Part shown: positions 14,866 to 22,271 of the stretch, one piece after another | How positions within the stretch are numbered: position 1 is the stretch's first letter | Layout of the letters: each line of letters begins with the position of its first letter | From: Xanthomarina sp035306605 | GTDB lineage: Bacteria > Bacteroidota > Bacteroidia > Flavobacteriales > Flavobacteriaceae | Reading direction: 5' to 3' (one strand) | Assembly: GCA_035306605.1 (NCBI GenBank) | Contig: DATGNR010000084.1 | DNA length: 25,852 nt | Translations under genes and position numbers: made by a program | Notes under the pieces: generated by a model | What the model was told of the DNA's origin: nothing | What the model saw: only the letters and a program-made list of their open reading frames with translations | Database searches by the model: none

Positions 14866-17196
14866 TTATGCTGATGTTGAAGCATATTTTTTCTCATCAA
14901 CGATCATTTTTGAAATAATTTCACAAAGGATTTCTGAGGTGCCACCACCAATTTGGTTTAATCGCGCATCGCGCCACATACGTGCTAGTGGATAGTCTTC
15001 CATAAAGCCATTCCCGCCAAACATTTGCAAGCATTCAAAAGTGACTCTATCCAGCATTTGCGTACAGACCAATTTGGCCATAGAGGCTTCCTTTACTAGA
15101 TATTCTCCTTTACTATGACGGTCGTATATGCTGTACAAAAACTGTTTGTTACAGGCTATTTCTGCGGACATTTGTGCGATGCGATGTCTCAACACCTGAA
15201 ACTCCTTGATTTTCTTGCCAAAAACAGCTCTCTGATTCATATAATCTAAAGTCAGTTCGATGGCGTATTCTGCACCAGATACAGATCCTGCTGCTATGGA
15301 TAAGCGTTCAGAAACAAAATGCTGCATGATGTAAAAAAAGCCGTGGTTTTCTTCTCCCAACAAGTTTTCTACAGGAACTTTCACGTTGTCTAAACCTATT
15401 TCTCCGGTATCTGAAGCTCTCCAACCTAGTTTATTTAACTTGGAAGCACTCACTCCTTTTCGGTCGCGTTCTATCAACATCATACTAATGCCATAATATC
15501 CTGCCTCAGGATTGGTTTTAACAGCAGCAACAATATAATCGCTATTCACGCCATTGGTGATAAATGTCTTTGCTCCGTTAATAATATAATAATCGCCGTC
15601 TTTTACAGCAGTTGTTCTAATCGATTTGACGTCTGAACCGGTATCTGGTTCGGTGACTGCTAAACAGCCAATAAGTTTACCTTCATTACCAGCCGTTAAA
15701 TATTTTAGTTTTTGTGCTTCACTTCCTGAGCCGTTCACATGGACCATGGCTAAGAAGAAATGCGCGCCCATAGCGGCTGCAAACCCACCAGAGTTGATTC
15801 GTGATAGTTCTTCGTGTAAAACGACTTCGTACCAAATATCTAAATCGGAACCGCCATATTTCTCTGGGAATCGAAGTCCGAAATACCCCATGGCTCCAAA
15901 TTTCTCGTAGACCTCACGTGGGACTTCACCATCTTTTTCCCATTGATCTAGATTTGGAATAACTTCTCGCTTTAAAAAATCCTTTACTGACGCTCTAAAT
16001 AAGTCGTGTTCTTCATTGAAAGGGGATGGGTATGTTTTTTTGGTATTTGTGTAGTCTTTTTTATCAATAACAACCTTAGCAATAAGGTCTTTCATCATTT
16101 CTGAAGAACCTGCGCTAATGGTTCCAGCGCGCGTATCTCGATACATTCTAGCCAGAGGATGATCGTCCATAAAGCCACTACCGCCAAAAATCTGCAAACA
16201 TTGTGTAGCTACTTTTTCGTGTAATTCTGTCGCAATTAATTTAGCGGATGCAATCAGCTTTACATCAGAAATACCTTCATGATACAAGTTGGCACAGTGA
16301 TAACTGAAGGCTTTTAAGGCTTGTACTTCAGAGGTTAATTGGGCTATTTTATGACGTAAAACTTGAACTTTATTTAAGTTTTTTCCAAAAGTTTTTCTCT
16401 TCGCCATATAACGTAACGATTCGTCTAGGGCATATTCCATACTCGCAATAGCACTTGGCACCAAACATAAACGCTCTAGTTGTAAGCCGTTCATTAGGTA
16501 TTCAAAGCCTTTGCCTGCTTCACCAATTAGGTTTTCTTTAGGCACTTTTACGTTGTCAAAAGTCAAGCTGGCGGTATCAGAAGATTGCCATCCTAGTTTT
16601 TTTAATTCAGTTTTTTGAATGCCCTCAGCATCTAAATCAATCACCAACAAACTAATACCTTTAGATCCAGCTTCTAAATCTGTTTTTACCGCGGTTACAG
16701 CAAAACTCCCTTGAATACCATTAGTAACAAATGTTTTGGTTCCGTTTACAATATAATGGTCATCCTTGGGGTCTGCAGTCGTTTGAATATTTGCGATATC
16801 TGAACCCGCTTCTGGCTCTGTAATAGCAATACAGCTTACTTTTTCACCAGAAATAATGCCTGGTAAATAACCGGCTTTCAATCGGTCTGAACCATAGTTT
16901 AATAGATAGGGGCCGGACATATATTGTACCACTTGCTGTGTGATAACTAAGCCGCCAGAATTCATTTTACCTAGTTCTTCATTAAAAATCACCTCGTAGA
17001 AAAAAACTAATGCTTGACCTCCGTATTTTTTAGGATAAGACAAACCTAGAAATCCTTGGTCCCCCATGCTTTTCCAAAGGGAAAGTGGAATTCTACCAGC
17101 TTCTTCCCATTCAGAAATGTAAGGTTGCACGTTTTTGCTAAGAAAATCACTTAAGCGCTGTCTGAATTCTTTATGTTCTTTTGAAAAATCTGTCAT
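14866..17196 (-). CDS. Tandem acyl-CoA dehydrogenase fusion (two complete domains)
   Basis: 776 residues, two full acyl-CoA dehydrogenases in one chain with a short junction near 380-392 (KDYTNTKKTYPSPF). Domain 1 (1-380): ITEPEAGSD at 125-133, Glu241 in LQLERL, GSGFMDDHPLARMYRDTRAGT then SAGSSEMM. Domain 2 (393-776): VTEPDTGSD at 514-522, Glu630 in FVSERL, GNGFMEDYPLARMWRDAR then GGGTSEIL. Both halves keep the IVD/LCAD-position catalytic glutamate and FAD-contacting motifs, so both may be active. Domain 1 is visibly very like the dehydrogenase part of the SCP2 fusion at 5409-6926 (shared IQKT-LKKLGW, FDNVKVPKENLIG, GLQLERL). Double-length dehydrogenases exist (for example mycobacterial FadE34), but there one half is reported as catalytically altered. 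It starts 2 bases after tetR. Confidence 0.92.
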   Translation of the reverse strand: MTDFSKEHKEFRQRLSDFLSKNVQPYISEWEEAGRIPLSLWKSMGDQGFLGLSYPKKYGGQALVFFYEVIFNEELGKMNSGGLVITQQVVQYMSGPYLLNYGSDRLKAGYLPGIISGEKVSCIAITEPEAGSDIANIQTTADPKDDHYIVNGTKTFVTNGIQGSFAVTAVKTDLEAGSKGISLLVIDLDAEGIQKTELKKLGWQSSDTASLTFDNVKVPKENLIGEAGKGFEYLMNGLQLERLCLVPSAIASMEYALDESLRYMAKRKTFGKNLNKVQVLRHKIAQLTSEVQALKAFSYHCANLYHEGISDVKLIASAKLIATELHEKVATQCLQIFGGSGFMDDHPLARMYRDTRAGTISAGSSEMMKDLIAKVVIDKKDYTNTKKTYPSPFNEEHDLFRASVKDFLKREVIPNLDQWEKDGEVPREVYEKFGAMGYFGLRFPEKYGGSDLDIWYEVVLHEELSRINSGGFAAAMGAHFFLAMVHVNGSGSEAQKLKYLTAGNEGKLIGCLAVTEPDTGSDVKSIRTTAVKDGDYYIINGAKTFITNGVNSDYIVAAVKTNPEAGYYGISMMLIERDRKGVSASKLNKLGWRASDTGEIGLDNVKVPVENLLGEENHGFFYIMQHFVSERLSIAAGSVSGAEYAIELTLDYMNQRAVFGKKIKEFQVLRHRIAQMSAEIACNKQFLYSIYDRHSKGEYLVKEASMAKLVCTQMLDRVTFECLQMFGGNGFMEDYPLARMWRDARLNQIGGGTSEILCEIISKMIVDEKKYASTSA

Positions 17197-17198
17197 GA

Positions 17199-17855
17199 TT
17201 AAAACGAAATGTGTTTATCGATGTTGATATCAAATGCTTCTCCCAAATTGTCTAAATAATCTGCGCCAAAAAAGGCTGTCATGGAGGTCTTTCCTTTATC
17301 GGTGAAGTGGGGTAGAAGTATAGACCAAATAAGGGCTTCACCATCTTCTCTACTTTGTTCGCCTCTTATTATTTGTTGAGCCGACCAGAAAAAAGCTATC
17401 ATCCAAACTAAAAGAGCAATGTTGTGGTAAGCACCTTTAAAAGGCTCAGGTTTCATGTTGCCGATAGAAATAGCAAAGGCAATGGCTTTTTTATTATCAA
17501 GTATAGTTTGTTTGGTCATTTCACGAAACTGTTTAATAACCATAGGGTGTTTCATAACCTGGGAGTCCAAAAAGATAAACGCGTACTCTTTTTGAAAACG
17601 ATAATATAATTGGACCTCATTATGAAGATTCTCAAATGAAGGTAAAGCTCTAGATTTGTCCCTTTCTGTGGCAATTTTCTTCCACATCGAGTCTGTAATG
17701 GCTTTTAGAAGATCGTCTTTGGTCTTATAATGATAGGTAAGATTCCCTCTAGTCATCTCTAAATGACCTGCAATTTCATTTAAGGAAACGGCCGTAAAAC
17801 CGTGTTGATTAAAGTATTTTACGGACGATTCTATTATTTTTTCTTTAGTGTTCAT
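17199..17855 (-). CDS. TetR-family transcriptional regulator, first gene of the catabolic operon
   Basis: 218 residues. The N-terminal helix-turn-helix is textbook TetR: KEKIIESSVKYFNQHGFTAVSLNEIAGHLEMTRGNLTYHYKTKDDLL (residues 4-50). The remainder (about 60-218) is a ligand-binding domain with a long hydrophobic helix (ALLVWMIAFFWSAQQII); such domains in LiuR-, FadR- and AtuR-like regulators bind acyl-CoA pathway intermediates, which is the likely inducer class here. It is the promoter-proximal gene; the tandem dehydrogenase starts 2 bases later, so it is co-transcribed with the genes it presumably represses. The DNA just upstream (17860-17927) is packed with ACTAAT/ATTAGT half-sites, fitting autorepression. 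Confidence 0.92.
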   Translation of the reverse strand: MNTKEKIIESSVKYFNQHGFTAVSLNEIAGHLEMTRGNLTYHYKTKDDLLKAITDSMWKKIATERDKSRALPSFENLHNEVQLYYRFQKEYAFIFLDSQVMKHPMVIKQFREMTKQTILDNKKAIAFAISIGNMKPEPFKGAYHNIALLVWMIAFFWSAQQIIRGEQSREDGEALIWSILLPHFTDKGKTSMTAFFGADYLDNLGEAFDINIDKHISF

Positions 17856-17863
17856 TGGTTCTA

Positions 17864-17888
17864 ACTAATATCACAACTCAATATTAGT
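17864..17888. promoter_or_regulatory. Candidate TetR operator 1
   Basis: ACTAATAT at 17864-17871 and its exact reverse complement ATATTAGT at 17881-17888 form an inverted repeat with a 9-base spacer. The proximal arm is 9 bases from the tetR start codon, where a bound repressor would block transcription or elongation. Confidence 0.6.
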
Positions 17889-17896
17889 CAAAATAA

Positions 17897-17927
17897 ACTA
17901 ATTATTAGTCATTAGTGACTAATAATT
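17897..17927. promoter_or_regulatory. Candidate TetR operator 2: long perfect palindrome
   Basis: AATTATTAGTCA (17900-17911) and its exact reverse complement TGACTAATAATT (17916-17927) flank a 4-base centre. An overlapping ACTAATTATTAGT lies at 17897-17909. The core ACTAAT/ATTAGT is the same as in operator 1. A 12+12-base perfect palindrome is far beyond chance for a single site even in AT-rich DNA. Confidence 0.7.
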
Positions 17928-18280
17928 TTCAAAGAATTGGTATTTGTAAAGTATAGGCTCTCTAAAACAAGGGAAAAGGAGTGAGGTAAAAAATAATTGG
18001 ACCTTATGGTTTTCCGTAAAGAATCTAATAAAAATCAGTTTATATTAGCTATAAAGTTTTATATAATTAAGGAATCGCTGATTGGTTTAGGTAATACACA
18101 CTGTGTAATTGATTATTTTTTTATAGCTTACTAACGGAAAGGCTATTTATTTACTAATTTACTCTCTAAATTAATAAAACAAGGATTTAAACAATCATCC
18201 AAAGCAAATCATAAAAAGCATGTTAGCGGTAATTCAAAAAAATCGTCGTTAATAATAAAATTAATTTTAAAGAATTTATA
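17928..18280. other. AT-rich intergenic region between tetR and the 537-residue unknown
   Basis: No gene is visible in either direction. Apart from the tetR operators next to it, it holds a short 13-base palindrome TACACACTGTGTA (18095-18107), perhaps a regulator site, and no exact TAnnTTTG box before the ATG at 18281. The leader of that gene is very A/T-rich. Confidence 0.5.
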
Positions 18281-19894
18281 ATGACAAAAACTATTACCCA
18301 AAAACTGACTGACGAATTGAATATTCACAAACCACTTAGAACCTATTTCGACAGAGGCTCACACCAATTCAACCAAACAAATATTGATGAAAAAATCCAA
18401 ACGCTCGCCAAAATCATTTTTAATGGATACGATTTAAATGAAGTTGTAAAACAATACAAACAAAATTACAGTTCGGACAATTACATACACGTTTACAAAA
18501 ATGCGATTCCAACCTTACAAGGGTTTATTTCCTATTTACATAATGGAAACTCATTCGACCTAACTACTTACAGAGCTTTGGAAAACGCATCTGGTAAGGA
18601 CGTGATAAAGTTACTGACCGAAACCATCAAGGAAAAAGTTCTTAAAAATCAAACAATCGAAAACCTGATACTAAGCTATGTCGATTATAAATTCAACAAC
18701 AAACCAGAAGAATATAAAAAACTTTCGGTTTTTTTTAATATAGATTTTGAGAAAGACAACGACAAGGAGCTGTATGAAAGAAGCAAAAAAGAAAACATAG
18801 AAACCATACAATGGAACTACGTTCCATTAAATCACTACCTAAAAAGAATTCTTTTTGCAAATATAATTGATAATAGAATCTCTGATTTAGACCCGCGTTT
18901 TGAAATGCCTATGACTAAAAGTCAAATCCATTTCATCAACAAACATTATCCAAAATCAATTCATGAAAAACTTAAAAACAACAGCGAATTTCGCAAATCA
19001 AAAATCTTAGGTTTCGCAAAAGATCTTGTTGAAGTCTTGTACCTAAACAAACCAATGTTTGATTTCAACATATTTTATATCCGTAACAACTTTAAAGTCG
19101 AGGAATTCAGAGAAGAAATTTTGAAAAAAAACCAAGCCGCAATACTGGTAGATCAAGATTTTGAAAAAGAAGATTGGAATTTAATCTTACAAGGAAAAAA
19201 GCGGAAAAACAAAAAAACAGAATTTATTGGTCGTTGGCTAAACCTCGACAAGTCGTTAATAGAAAAAGATGCCCTCTTAGTTTCTACTTATCTAGGAAAC
19301 AGTACAATTAAAATAGGTCTATTACCAAAAGGCTCGACGTATTTCTCGCATCCTAAAAACAGCGACTTTAAAGTATTTCAGCTTGAAAACGTAAAGGAAA
19401 TTGATAGAAATGAAAACCAAATTTTTAGTTCCTTAATTCCATCACAGACCACTTTAAGCCCCATATATCAAAGATCAAGCTTTATCATATCAAAATACAT
19501 TGGTGAAAAATTACCGACAATTATCGAAAATCTTTCACCTAATTCAATTGAATTAATGTGTATGGAATGGTTACGTTCAGATTTCGCACCAAAGGAACTT
19601 CAACTAAAATATCAACTTTTAAAAATCGGAGGTAACTTCCAGAATATAGATATTTATGGAATATCAAAAAGCAACCAGGAAATAGCTGCACAAGTTACAA
19701 TGTCTAATAATATCAAAACCATTACCAATAAAATAAAAAAACTAAAGGAAACGAATATAGCCATTCAAGTAATGTTCTGTGCAACTGAAAACGAGCATGA
19801 ATTTGAAATTCCAACTTTTTCAATCCAAAACGTATTTGATGACCTTTATGAAAGTGATTACAAAATGTTTCTTGACAAATTAATCGGACAATAA
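18281..19894 (+). CDS. Unknown protein, C-terminus possibly a degenerate PD-(D/E)XK-type domain
   Basis: 537 residues, not recognised as a whole. Lys/Asn/Ile-rich, no signal peptide, no membrane segment. Residues 1-200 are mainly helical; 200-400 are mixed, with a basic patch (GKKRKNKKTEF) near 310-320. The last 114 residues have the order of a restriction-endonuclease-like fold: a helix with Glu424 and Glu429 (ELMCMEWLRS), then IGGNFQNIDIYG with Asp457, then a strand IAAQVT at 468-473 where Mrr-like nucleases have VQxK. Here Gln471 is kept but the lysine position is Thr473, so a nuclease would be inactive or the resemblance accidental. The following MFCATENE segment could be another fold strand. 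It is 36 bases upstream of an exported unknown and might be co-transcribed. A defence or DNA-repair accessory role is only a guess. Confidence 0.75.
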   Translation: MTKTITQKLTDELNIHKPLRTYFDRGSHQFNQTNIDEKIQTLAKIIFNGYDLNEVVKQYKQNYSSDNYIHVYKNAIPTLQGFISYLHNGNSFDLTTYRALENASGKDVIKLLTETIKEKVLKNQTIENLILSYVDYKFNNKPEEYKKLSVFFNIDFEKDNDKELYERSKKENIETIQWNYVPLNHYLKRILFANIIDNRISDLDPRFEMPMTKSQIHFINKHYPKSIHEKLKNNSEFRKSKILGFAKDLVEVLYLNKPMFDFNIFYIRNNFKVEEFREEILKKNQAAILVDQDFEKEDWNLILQGKKRKNKKTEFIGRWLNLDKSLIEKDALLVSTYLGNSTIKIGLLPKGSTYFSHPKNSDFKVFQLENVKEIDRNENQIFSSLIPSQTTLSPIYQRSSFIISKYIGEKLPTIIENLSPNSIELMCMEWLRSDFAPKELQLKYQLLKIGGNFQNIDIYGISKSNQEIAAQVTMSNNIKTITNKIKKLKETNIAIQVMFCATENEHEFEIPTFSIQNVFDDLYESDYKMFLDKLIGQ

Positions 19895-19930
19895 CAACAC
19901 TAGGGAAAGAACTTCTACTAAAAAGAAATA

Positions 19931-20524
19931 ATGAAAAAAGTCTTAACTATTTTATTAATAAGTATATCGTTTATTGGGTACACACAACAAGACAATGGAG
20001 CCATAAAAACCAAAAACGGCCTTTTAATATACTTCAATTTAGGTCAAAACAGTCACACTTTAAACCTAAAGGGTGATATTGACGTAAGCAAATACCCATT
20101 TATAAAACAAGACTCTATATGGTTTCAATTTGCAACCAATAACAAGTCTCAATTTGAAAAAAAACCAAAATCAATCTTGGAAAACTATATGATGTGGGAA
20201 TTCGATTATTTTCAAAAACAATATGATCAAAAATTAATGCTGAAAAATGAATCAATTGAAATAAACAGCTTAACAGGAAATTTTTGGTATTTTCAAAACC
20301 CAGTGTTATCAGATGATAGAATTTCCTCTCCTGTAAAAGCTACCTATTTTCTTGATATCACTAAAAACGAATTGATATTTCGGTTTTCCTACGCATCCAT
20401 ATCTGGAGATAATTTAGAAGCAAAATCTATACTTACTTCATTAGCCAAAAGCTTAAAGTTTTATGACAGGGAAATCGATCTTAAACAACTTCAATTAAAT
20501 ATTATTAATGATACCGATTATTAA
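19931..20524 (+). CDS. Exported protein of unknown function
   Basis: 197 residues beginning with a clear Sec signal peptide, MKKVLTILLISISFIGYTQQ, cleaved probably after the YTQ region; there is no lipobox cysteine, so it should be periplasmic or secreted. The mature part is rich in aromatic and polar residues (GLLIYFNLGQ, SIWFQFAT, NFWYFQNP) with alternating strand-like patterns, suggesting a beta-rich fold. No family recognised. A-rich leader (AAAAAGAAATA) before the ATG. It follows the 537-residue gene by 36 bases; no terminator is visible between them, so they may form a two-gene unit. Confidence 0.75.
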   Translation: MKKVLTILLISISFIGYTQQDNGAIKTKNGLLIYFNLGQNSHTLNLKGDIDVSKYPFIKQDSIWFQFATNNKSQFEKKPKSILENYMMWEFDYFQKQYDQKLMLKNESIEINSLTGNFWYFQNPVLSDDRISSPVKATYFLDITKNELIFRFSYASISGDNLEAKSILTSLAKSLKFYDREIDLKQLQLNIINDTDY

Positions 20525-20735
20525 AAGTAAATCAAAAAAATATCAAATAGTGTATGTCAAATAATATAGTTTTTTAGTTCCATTATTAACGTCAATTTCG
20601 TAAGTTTTCCTGTAAATCAAAACTCTTCCCTAAATATCATATTCCCTTTTATAAACAAACCTAAATTGCTAGGTCATAACATCATAATCACTAAAAGTTT
20701 ATACCACAAAATCATGACAATAAAAGCAGATTACC

Positions 20736-20743
20736 TACCTTTA
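20736..20743 (+). promoter_or_regulatory. Candidate -7 box for SRAP gene
   Basis: TACCTTTA differs from TAnnTTTG only in the last base. It predicts transcription from about 20750, downstream of the ATG at 20745 and 13 bases before the ATG at 20763, which supports the latter as the true start. Confidence 0.35.
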
Positions 20744-20762
20744 TATGTCTAAAAATGTTCCC

Positions 20763-21494
20763 ATGTGTTTCCATACCTCACAAATCAAAAAAGTATCAAA
20801 ACTAGAAAAGCATTACAAAGTAACTTTAACTAACCCCAAACTTAGGGAAACCTTCAATATACCAAGATATCACTTAAACGGATTTGCACACCCTAAAATG
20901 CTGATCATACCACAAGAAGAGCCTTCGGTAATAACACCAGGAATTTGGGGAATCATACCAAACAACAAAAAAGTAGCTCAGATAAGCAATTACTACAAGG
21001 AAGCAGTAAGATATGGTGGCGGACTAAACGCACAATCTGAAAAACTATTCAATCACTTCATCTACAAGCACGCAGTATTTTCAAAACGATGCCTCATACC
21101 TGTAACAGGCTTTTTCGAACCGCACGAATACAAAAGCAAAAAATATCCCTTCCATATCAAAAGGAAAGACAATGAAGTCTTATCCCTAGCCGGAATCTAC
21201 ACCAGTATCGAAGAGGTACTAACCTTTACAATCCTTACCAAACCAGCTTCTCCTTTATTCGCTAAAATACACAATAAAAAAAACCGACAACCCATCCTAC
21301 TTAGCCAGGCCACAGAACAAAACTGGCTGGAAGACAACCTAACAGAAAACCAAATCAAAGAACTTCTAAATAGTCCATATCCAGAAGAAGAATTAAGCAC
21401 CTACACAGTAAGCCGAGACCTATTTAGCCCAAAAGTAAACAGCAACACCCCAACCATTACAGAAGAGATAAAATACGAAGGGGTTGCTATTTAA
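20763..21494 (+). CDS. SRAP-family protein (HMCES/YedK-like abasic-site shield)
   Basis: 243 residues. SRAP proteins cross-link to abasic sites in single-stranded DNA through Cys2, exposed after removal of Met1, protecting forks from strand breaks. The ATG at 20763 is chosen because it puts Cys at position 2 (MCFHTS); the in-frame ATG at 20745 would bury it. Active-site residues are visible: Cys2, Asn89 (GGGLNAQSE), Glu119 (VTGFFEPHEY) and His170 (FAKIHNKKNRQP). The usual NARxE arginine is Gln91 here, a departure in a residue that contacts DNA. GIWGIIP and SLAGIY are further family landmarks. Length is normal. Stand-alone gene with its own weak promoter, 238 bases after the previous gene. Confidence 0.9.
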   Translation: MCFHTSQIKKVSKLEKHYKVTLTNPKLRETFNIPRYHLNGFAHPKMLIIPQEEPSVITPGIWGIIPNNKKVAQISNYYKEAVRYGGGLNAQSEKLFNHFIYKHAVFSKRCLIPVTGFFEPHEYKSKKYPFHIKRKDNEVLSLAGIYTSIEEVLTFTILTKPASPLFAKIHNKKNRQPILLSQATEQNWLEDNLTENQIKELLNSPYPEEELSTYTVSRDLFSPKVNSNTPTITEEIKYEGVAI

Positions 21495-21617
21495 ATCTCA
21501 TAACAAACCTACCTAAACATAAAGCCGCTCTTTACAAAAACACATGTATGTTACACATAACCAATAACTTATAATGTTTTTTTGTAACTTACAGAGATAA
21601 ACCAAAAATCAAGTGTT

Positions 21618-22076
21618 ATGAAAAACGTACTCATACTACTCTTTTTAATTTTTAATACGTTTTATTCGAAGGCTCAGCCTTTTCAACTTGAACATGACCA
21701 CGCAACAATTCAAGTTGAAAACATAGAAATCAGTGCGGAATTTTATAAAACCATATTAAATCTAAAGGAACTCGATACACCTTGGCCTGAATATAAGTTC
21801 ATACGATTCTTTGAAACAGGGAAAAACCAACAACTTCACATAGCACAAGCACAGGTTGATAAGTTTGGTAGTATAAAAGTAAACAAGGTGCTGCATCTAG
21901 CTTTTTCAGTAAAGGACTTTGATGGATATGTAGAATATTTAAAGAAAAATGGAATTAACTATTCAAATTTCGCCGGAGAAAACAACAAAATCCAAACGAG
22001 ACCAGACGGAGTAAGACAATTTTATTTTCAAGATCCAGACGGATATTGGATAGAGATTAATGATACAAATGAGTAA
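21618..22076 (+). CDS. Exported VOC-family (glyoxalase/dioxygenase fold) protein
   Basis: 152 residues: a signal peptide (1-20, MKNVLILLFLIFNTFYSKAQ) followed by one complete vicinal-oxygen-chelate domain. Likely metal ligands in the standard positions are His28 (DHATIQV), His74 (QLHIAQ), His93 (VLHLAFSV) and Glu146 (YWIEIND). The end, RQFYFQDPDGYWIEI, is the classic VOC closing motif. The fold serves glyoxalases, isomerases, dioxygenases and antibiotic-binding proteins; the substrate cannot be told. What stands out is the export signal, since most VOC enzymes are cytoplasmic. Flanked by unrelated genes, 123 bases after SRAP. Confidence 0.85.
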   Translation: MKNVLILLFLIFNTFYSKAQPFQLEHDHATIQVENIEISAEFYKTILNLKELDTPWPEYKFIRFFETGKNQQLHIAQAQVDKFGSIKVNKVLHLAFSVKDFDGYVEYLKKNGINYSNFAGENNKIQTRPDGVRQFYFQDPDGYWIEINDTNE

Positions 22077-22271
22077 CCTAGTTCCTCAAAAACCGAAATC
22101 TCGGAAATATAAGATTAAAATTACCGAAGTTACTGGCTTTAGGAGGTCCTATCCCTGAATTCTAACCTGAACCAACCTAGCGCAGAAAACCTGCTAAACA
22201 AGTCATACACCGGCACTTAGCAAACAATAAAAATCAACAATCATACGTTAAAGCTTGAAATTCAATAAATT

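Noticed and set aside
3512..17855. Naming the operon liu (leucine) or atu (terpene) and giving those gene symbols
   Set aside because: Gene content is only partly the same, HMG-CoA lyase is missing, the carboxyltransferase lacks the FPD-x-x-HFGRIF segment, and two fusions and a BKACE are extra.
18095..18107. Palindrome TACACACTGTGTA as an operator
   Set aside because: Short, isolated, 174 bases from the nearest start, with no matching half-site elsewhere that I could see.
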